Positions 6,307 to 10,759 of a stretch of 10,759 nucleotides of DNA are shown here, one piece after another. The notes under the pieces are model-generated. The model searched no databases. It was given only the letters and a program-made list of their open reading frames with translations, and was not told the origin of the DNA. A program made the position numbers and the translations under genes. Every line of letters starts with the position of its first letter. The stretch's first letter is position 1. The DNA comes from an uncultured Veillonella sp. (lineage in GTDB: Bacteria > Bacillota > Negativicutes > Veillonellales > Veillonellaceae): contig CAKPSA010000042.1 of NCBI GenBank assembly GCA_934183145.1, forward strand, positions 1 to 10,759, written 5' to 3'.

Positions 6307-7866
6307 ATGAAATTTGCCATTAAACATTTATGGTCCTCACTGCGAGACCTGGCAACGCAATCACCTATATTACTGGTATTGATTGCCGTATTTTCATGTA
6401 CACCGTTGTATATTGAACAAGATTGGTTTTCCGAAATCGATCTTAAGCTATACTCACTGTATTTCTTTATCGTTATATTACAAAGCTATATAACAAGGGC
6501 ACGAAAGTTTTCCATATTATATACCTTAGTAAGTATCGGAATCAGCGTTGGCCTTTATATGATTCACGAAACCTATGGCTATGTGCGGGGCATTGAGCTA
6601 GCCACGGAAAATATATCGTACCTATGGCTGTACTCCATGATTGCCTTATATTTCACATCGCCCGGTGAACACTACATCGGCGAAATCATCAACCGCATCA
6701 AGCGAATTGGTATCACCCTTGTTACGTCTACGCTATACAACATTGTTATCGTCATGAGTTTATGGTTTTTCTTCATCATCGTGGACCAACCATTCAACTT
6801 TGAAGAAACCATTTTTAAAGTGCTCGCATCCATTAATATATTCATTTGTCTATCTATGGTATGTTCTTACAAAGAGGATCCAGCAGGCCCTCCCGCACCG
6901 AACTCATTCTTTACCGTCGTATTCGGCATCATCTTGCCAAAGGCGTCCATTATTACAGGCATTCTAGCTAATATCTATTTAGTCTTGATCCTGTTGGGAC
7001 TTCGCGATGATACCCGTTTCTTCTACACGTACTATCCGTATGTAGCCATTTTCTACCTATTCTACTTGGCTAGTTTTAGATCTAGTGAAAGTAGCAAAAC
7101 GCAGCAAATCCTGTGCTTCCTATTCATTACGTTAACTACATTGTGCTTAGCCCTTATCGGTAAGCGTGTGATTAATGAACCAATTCTCTGGCTCAATACG
7201 ATTTACGTAAGTGCATTCAATCTAATCTTCTTAGCACATAATGTATATTCTCTTGTGAAGGGTTTAAAACCTTCTGTGCATACAACGATTATGGCTCTTG
7301 CCTTAGGTGCTATTCTCTTGACGCCATTCATAGGCTATACAACATATCGTGAATTTGTGACCTATACTAAAGTTGATGGCGAATGGCATGCAAGCCTACC
7401 AATAGCTGCTACCTTTGATCCTAACTTCACAGACTACGGCACACCATATGTACCTGTAGATGATTTAAAACTACCAGATACAAACCCTGTAGATGGTAGA
7501 CGAGTTGAGTATATTAATTTTGATGCTATAACTGCACCAAAGGTTATTTCTATTGCAGGCTACGATAAATACATTGAAAACATCGAGTTAATTGTATACG
7601 AACAAGACCTTAAGGAATACCAAGTGGAAACTGCTAACTTTGACTCCATCTCCTTTAAGTTCCTCAACAAAGGCCTTGATTTAGAGGTATCTCTACCAAA
7701 TGGTGTGACAGAGGTACATCATATTTATGATAAATTCCTTACCGTCGATAAAACAGCTATCGATCCTGTCATTATAGAAGGCACTGGATACAAGCTATTG
7801 ATTACGTCCTACTTCATAAACCAATTCGATACACGTAAACTTAAATTTAATGTGCTGTATAATTAA
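6307..7866 (+). CDS. Multi-pass membrane protein, DUF4153-like
   Basis: A 519-aa protein with about ten or eleven hydrophobic helices in residues 18-345, followed by a soluble C-terminal domain (about 346-519). The helical part includes the segment EPILWLNTIYVSAFNLIFL (291-309), and the C-terminal part contains PKVISIAGYDKY (411-422). Both resemble the DUF4153 family as I remember it; that family has no agreed biochemical function. The overall size fits. With ten helices the C-terminal domain would be cytoplasmic and with eleven outside; this cannot be fixed by eye. The start ATG is preceded by GAGGGAGAG with a six-base spacer. The gene stands alone: divergent from the alcohol dehydrogenase operon, convergent with the flavodoxin gene, and closed by a bidirectional terminator. 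It is intact. The family call is tentative; that it is a polytopic membrane protein is certain. Confidence 0.8.
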   Translation: MKFAIKHLWSSLRDLATQSPILLVLIAVFSCTPLYIEQDWFSEIDLKLYSLYFFIVILQSYITRARKFSILYTLVSIGISVGLYMIHETYGYVRGIELATENISYLWLYSMIALYFTSPGEHYIGEIINRIKRIGITLVTSTLYNIVIVMSLWFFFIIVDQPFNFEETIFKVLASINIFICLSMVCSYKEDPAGPPAPNSFFTVVFGIILPKASIITGILANIYLVLILLGLRDDTRFFYTYYPYVAIFYLFYLASFRSSESSKTQQILCFLFITLTTLCLALIGKRVINEPILWLNTIYVSAFNLIFLAHNVYSLVKGLKPSVHTTIMALALGAILLTPFIGYTTYREFVTYTKVDGEWHASLPIAATFDPNFTDYGTPYVPVDDLKLPDTNPVDGRRVEYINFDAITAPKVISIAGYDKYIENIELIVYEQDLKEYQVETANFDSISFKFLNKGLDLEVSLPNGVTEVHHIYDKFLTVDKTAIDPVIIEGTGYKLLITSYFINQFDTRKLKFNVLYN

Positions 7867-7918
7867 ATTGAAAGCATTATAAATACAATATAAACTTAGT
7901 GCCTTATTGTAATACTAC

Positions 7919-7949
7919 AAAAGCAGTACCCCCCTGGGGTACTGCTTTT
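7919..7949. terminator. Bidirectional intrinsic terminator between convergent genes
   Basis: Perfect 14-bp stem AAAAGCAGTACCCC (7919-7932) / GGGGTACTGCTTTT (7936-7949) with a 3-nt loop. A U-rich end is present in both directions. It ends transcripts of the DUF4153-like gene (plus) and of the flavodoxin gene (minus), whose stop codon lies 5 bp away. Confidence 0.9.
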
Positions 7950-7954
7950 ATTCA

Positions 7955-8470
7955 TTATCCAAGCTTTATAAGGATATCTTTTGCAAAGTCTTGTGCCGCT
8001 TTACAATCGTCTTCATTTGGGTGTACTGCAGCTTGTTTGTGTCGTGCATCTCTATCAGCTGATTGGCCATGGCTATGTCCCTTAGGGAACATTTTATACA
8101 TCATTTCGATAACCTTAGGATCTACCTTACCTTGACAGATAAATGTCCCAACCGGCTCTATACCATCGGGCAAACAGTTCGCCGCATTGATTAAACTTTC
8201 TTTTGCATGTGCCATTTGCGGCGGTACACCAGCTGTCGCAAACAATGCAATGTGAGGGTTATGTAATGTACCGAGTACATCACGAGCCTCTTTATTTGCG
8301 GTTCCTTTATCCACCCAAAATCCTGCAAACACAAGATCATAGGATGCTATATCGGAAGGCAATTCTTTCATGGATACACATGGTGTACCTGCTGGCAAAA
8401 CGCTAGTAATAGCCTCTGCCACTTGTTTCGTATTTCCTGTAAGGGATGAATATATAACAATAGACTTCAT
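7955..8470 (-). CDS. Short-chain flavodoxin family protein (BilS-like)
   Basis: A 171-aa cytoplasmic FMN protein. Residues 8-14, SSLTGNT, form the phosphate-binding loop of flavodoxins, after the first beta strand KSIVIYS. YDLVFAGFWVDKGTA (44-58) and FICQGKVDPKVIEMM (110-124) characterise a subgroup of stand-alone flavodoxins that includes, to my recollection, BilS, the partner associated with the gut bilirubin reductase BilR. A histidine-containing stretch (131-150: GHSHG...RHKQAAVH) precedes the last helix. No bilR-type reductase gene is visible, so an electron-carrier or quinone/flavin-reduction role for another partner is equally possible. ATG 8470 has an excellent AGGAGG six bases upstream. 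The gene is monocistronic within the window, with its own promoter and a shared downstream terminator. The fold is certain, the BilS link is moderate, the physiological partner is unknown. Confidence 0.9.
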   Translation of the reverse strand: MKSIVIYSSLTGNTKQVAEAITSVLPAGTPCVSMKELPSDIASYDLVFAGFWVDKGTANKEARDVLGTLHNPHIALFATAGVPPQMAHAKESLINAANCLPDGIEPVGTFICQGKVDPKVIEMMYKMFPKGHSHGQSADRDARHKQAAVHPNEDDCKAAQDFAKDILIKLG

Positions 8471-8497
8471 GTCTTACCTCCTATTTACTATATATCT

Positions 8498-8526
8498 ATT
8501 ATAGGACATGTATAACATGCTTTTAA
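8498..8526 (-). promoter_or_regulatory. Promoter of the flavodoxin gene with a palindrome in its spacer
   Basis: On the minus strand TTAAAA (8526-8521), a 17-bp spacer and a perfect TATAAT (8503-8498) precede the gene by about 28 bp. The spacer contains the inverted repeat CATGT/ACATG (8507-8511 and 8515-8519), which could be an operator. Confidence 0.7.
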
Positions 8527-8711
8527 TAAAATAAATCACAATAGTATATAGAACGAAAATTTGATTTACTGACATGTACTATTTTACTATTCTCAAAAGA
8601 GATATATCATTCAAAATCATCATATATGCGTCTTATATAGTACTTTCTAGCATTCACAACTATATCGATAAATTTAAGGATACTATATTTATAATTTTCT
8701 AAATGTCAATA
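8527..8711. other. AT-rich intergenic stretch without recognised features
   Basis: This stretch lies between the back-to-back flavodoxin and nrd promoters. It is very AT-rich, has no open frame with a ribosome binding site, and holds no recognisable RNA gene. The only repeated element is GACATGTA at 8571-8578, a second copy of the sequence at 8505-8512 in the flavodoxin promoter. Weak matches to NrdR boxes are discussed and rejected separately. Confidence 0.5.
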
Positions 8712-8740
8712 TTGAATGTATAGATTTTTTTCGCTATAAT
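8712..8740 (+). promoter_or_regulatory. Promoter upstream of the ribonucleotide reductase gene
   Basis: TTGAAT (8712-8717), a 17-bp spacer and a perfect TATAAT (8735-8740). The start would be near 8747, giving a leader of about 155 nt before the nrd start codon, with a terminator-like hairpin beginning only about 15 nt into the transcript. Confidence 0.75.
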
Positions 8741-8761
8741 CGTAACATAATGTATAAGCTC

Positions 8762-8800
8762 AATAAGAAAACTACCATATATAGTAGTTTTCTTATTTTT
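8762..8800 (+). terminator. 14-bp terminator-like hairpin in the nrd leader
   Basis: AATAAGAAAACTAC (8762-8775) and its exact complement (8784-8797) flank an 8-nt loop, and the plus-strand end runs through TTTTT (8796-8800). The stem is AT-rich but long and perfect. Lying just after the plus promoter, it would either attenuate nrd transcription or end a short RNA of about 50 nt. Read on the minus strand it could also be bidirectional, though there is no minus-strand gene to its right to terminate. Confidence 0.65.
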
Positions 8801-8802
8801 CT

Positions 8803-8846
8803 GATTAGACTTAACTTAAAGATATTTTATATTTTTTGGTCTAATC
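8803..8846 (+). repeat. Inverted repeat in the nrd leader
   Basis: GATTAGAC (8803-8810) is matched exactly by GTCTAATC (8839-8846) with a 28-nt AT-rich spacer between. In the nrd leader transcript this could form an 8-bp stem directly after the terminator-like hairpin. An operator role is also possible; neither can be shown from sequence alone. Confidence 0.4.
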
Positions 8847-8900
8847 TTATATATGCTTAATCAACAGTTTTATAGATTTTACTACTCAAGGGGAACAGTA

Positions 8901-10759
8901 ATGGAGATTATGATCAAGAAACGGGATGGCCATTTCGAGCCGTTATCCGTTGAAAAAACGAAACGTATGATTGCCTTCGCATGTTTGGGGCTGGATTCTT
9001 GTGATCCACTAGAATTAGAAATGGATGCGAAGTTACAGTTCGTTGATGGTATGACGACTAAAGAGATTCAAAAAACTTTAGTACAAACAGCTATCGAAAA
9101 GGTTATCTCTAAAAAAGACGACGGTTTTGGCAACCAAGTTAATAAAATGAACCAAGATTGGCAATTCGTAGCGGCTCGCCTCTTCTTGTTCGATCTCTAT
9201 AAAGAAGCTGCTATCACACGCCGTTATAAAGCATTCGGCTACGGCAACTTCCCAAATCTTGTACATATGCTTGTGGAACAAAAAAAATACGCAGACTTCT
9301 TCGTTACTGAATATACACCTGACGAATTACAAGAGTTGGGCGACTATATCAAACCTAAACGGGACTATCTCTTCAACTATGAAGGTCTTAAATTATTGGC
9401 TGACCGTTACTTGGTAAAAGGCTTCAACAAAGAAATCTTTGAATTGCCTCAAGAACGTTTCATGGCTATCGCTATGCACTTGGCATTGGTAGAGGGCGAA
9501 AACAAAGTAGAATACGCTAAGAAATTCTACGATTTGATGAGCCAATTGAAAATGACAACTGCTACACCTACATTGGCAAATGCGGGCACACCATTCCATC
9601 AATTGTCCTCTTGCTTTATCTCTGGTGTAGATGATAACTTATGGTCCATTTACGATGTAAACAGCAAGTTCTCCCGCGTATCTAAACACGGTGGTGCCCT
9701 TGGTATCTACCTTGGCAAGGTTCGCGCATTGAACTCCGATATCCGCGGTTTCAAAAACTCCTCTGGCGGCGTTATTCCTTGGATCCGTTTATACAATGAT
9801 ACAGCAGTTGCGGTAGACCAATTGGGTAAACGTAAGGGCGGCGCTACAGTTACACTCGATATTTGGCACAAAGACTTCTACGAATTTGTAGAACTTCGTA
9901 CAAACAATGGTGACGATCGTCGTAAAGCGCACGATATCTTCCCTGCTATCTCCGTTCCAAACCTCTTCATGGAACGTATGATTGCTCGTGAAAACTTCAC
10001 GTTATTCGATCCTCATGAAATCTTAGCGGTAAAAGGCTACGCTTTAGAAGACTACTACGATACTGATGATAATAAAGAGTTCACAAAACGTTACCTCGAA
10101 TGTGAACAAGATCCTAACTTACACGGTATCGAAGTGCCAGCATTAGATATGATGAAAAAAATCATGCGCTCCGCTGTTGAAACTGGTACACCGTTTATCT
10201 TCTTCCGCGACACTGTAAATGCTGCAAATCCTAACAAACATGCAGGTATGATTTACGCATCCAACTTGTGCCACGAAATCGCACAAAACGTTGGTTTCAC
10301 AAACCTTGCTGAAGAAATTATCAATGAAGACGGTACTATCACTACTAAAACAAATACAGGCGACATGGTTACATGTAACTTGAACTCCATCAGCCTTGGC
10401 CGTATCACTGACGAAGAATTAGAAGAAAACATTGCTCTTCAAATTCGCATGTTAGATAATGTTATCTCCATTAACCAAGCACCAGTACCAGAATCTCGTA
10501 TGACATCTGATAAATACCGTGCTATCGGTCTTGGTACGTCTGGTTACCACCACTACCTCGTAAATCACGATATCCAATGGGAATCCGATGAGCATATCGA
10601 AGTAGCGGACAAATTGTTCGAAAACATCGCTTACTATGCCATCAAAGCTTCCATGGAATTGGCGAAAGAAAAAGGTGCATACCCTGCGTTCAAAGGTTCC
10701 GAATGGGAAACTGGTGAATACTTCACACGTCGTGGCTACACATCCGATCGTTGGAAACA
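8901..10759 (+). CDS. nrdA: Ribonucleoside-diphosphate reductase, class I large (alpha) subunit, partial at 3' end
   Basis: The enzyme reduces ribonucleoside diphosphates to deoxyribonucleotides; it is cytoplasmic and needs a beta (radical) subunit, probably encoded to the right outside the window. 619 codons are present. Residues 4-95 form an ATP cone (IKKRDGHFEPLSVEKTKRMI...), the allosteric activity site that NrdE-type class Ib enzymes usually lack, which argues for an NrdA-like enzyme. The barrel follows with ATPTLANAGTP (221-231), SSCF with C238 (E. coli C225), SNLCHEI with N455, C457 and E459 (E. coli N437, C439 and E441, including the thiyl radical cysteine), and TCNLNSISLG with C492 (E. 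coli C462). All catalytic residues seen are intact; the C-terminal tyrosine pair and cysteine tail are beyond the edge. ATG 8901 has AAGGGG seven bases upstream; ATG 8910 is an alternative without its own site. The leader carries a promoter and hairpin. Confidence 0.94.
   Translation, partial: MEIMIKKRDGHFEPLSVEKTKRMIAFACLGLDSCDPLELEMDAKLQFVDGMTTKEIQKTLVQTAIEKVISKKDDGFGNQVNKMNQDWQFVAARLFLFDLYKEAAITRRYKAFGYGNFPNLVHMLVEQKKYADFFVTEYTPDELQELGDYIKPKRDYLFNYEGLKLLADRYLVKGFNKEIFELPQERFMAIAMHLALVEGENKVEYAKKFYDLMSQLKMTTATPTLANAGTPFHQLSSCFISGVDDNLWSIYDVNSKFSRVSKHGGALGIYLGKVRALNSDIRGFKNSSGGVIPWIRLYNDTAVAVDQLGKRKGGATVTLDIWHKDFYEFVELRTNNGDDRRKAHDIFPAISVPNLFMERMIARENFTLFDPHEILAVKGYALEDYYDTDDNKEFTKRYLECEQDPNLHGIEVPALDMMKKIMRSAVETGTPFIFFRDTVNAANPNKHAGMIYASNLCHEIAQNVGFTNLAEEIINEDGTITTKTNTGDMVTCNLNSISLGRITDEELEENIALQIRMLDNVISINQAPVPESRMTSDKYRAIGLGTSGYHHYLVNHDIQWESDEHIEVADKLFENIAYYAIKASMELAKEKGAYPAFKGSEWETGEYFTRRGYTSDRWK

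Noticed and set aside
8535..8560. NrdR box upstream of the ribonucleotide reductase gene
   Set aside because: The stretch with CACAATAGTATATAG matches the left half of the ACAC..ATAT..GTGT consensus but not the right half, and it lies far upstream of the likely nrd promoter.
8747..8800. Short RNA from the nrd promoter to the hairpin annotated as a small RNA gene
   Set aside because: The promoter and terminator support a possible ~50-nt transcript, but there is no independent sign of a functional RNA; it is kept as a leader feature and finding instead.

Overview
The window looks like chromosomal DNA of a low-GC Gram-negative Firmicute, most likely Veillonella or another Negativicute. This is inferred from moderate AT-richness, strong GGAGG-type ribosome binding sites, near-consensus sigma-70/A promoters and the mix of genes. 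No database search was possible. It carries eight protein-coding genes, two of them cut by the window edges (1-425 and 8901-10759). I see no tRNA, rRNA, CRISPR array, insertion sequence or phage gene.

Left part (1-3015, minus strand). A cobT-like gene for activation of the cobamide lower ligand is followed 9 bp later by a DUF389 membrane protein gene whose ribosome binding site overlaps the cobT stop codon. Upstream lies a DAACS-family amino acid/dicarboxylate symporter gene with its own intrinsic terminator, a perfect consensus promoter and, between promoter and start codon, a perfect 28-bp palindrome that looks like a leader terminator.

Middle part (3216-6158, minus strand). A probable operon runs from an iron-dependent alcohol dehydrogenase into two tandem genes for related, unrecognised membrane-anchored proteins. 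Both have three N-terminal helices and a C-terminal domain probably outside the cytoplasm, and they appear to be ancient duplicates. The dehydrogenase has a good promoter and is divergent from a plus-strand gene (6307-7866) for a large multi-pass membrane protein resembling DUF4153 proteins.

Right part (7919-10759). A bidirectional terminator separates the DUF4153-like gene from a convergent short flavodoxin gene resembling the BilS type. A 430-bp AT-rich region then holds the flavodoxin promoter (minus strand) and a plus-strand promoter followed at once by a 14-bp terminator-like hairpin. After that comes a class I ribonucleotide reductase large subunit with an N-terminal ATP cone, running off the right edge.

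The genes do not form one pathway. They are housekeeping functions (cobamide synthesis, dNTP synthesis, redox, transport) interleaved with unknown membrane proteins. The points most worth following up are the altered substrate and cation residues in the symporter, the divergent base-pocket region of the CobT homologue with its coupled DUF389 partner, the tandem unknown membrane-protein pair, and two promoters each followed by a terminator-like hairpin before the gene they serve.
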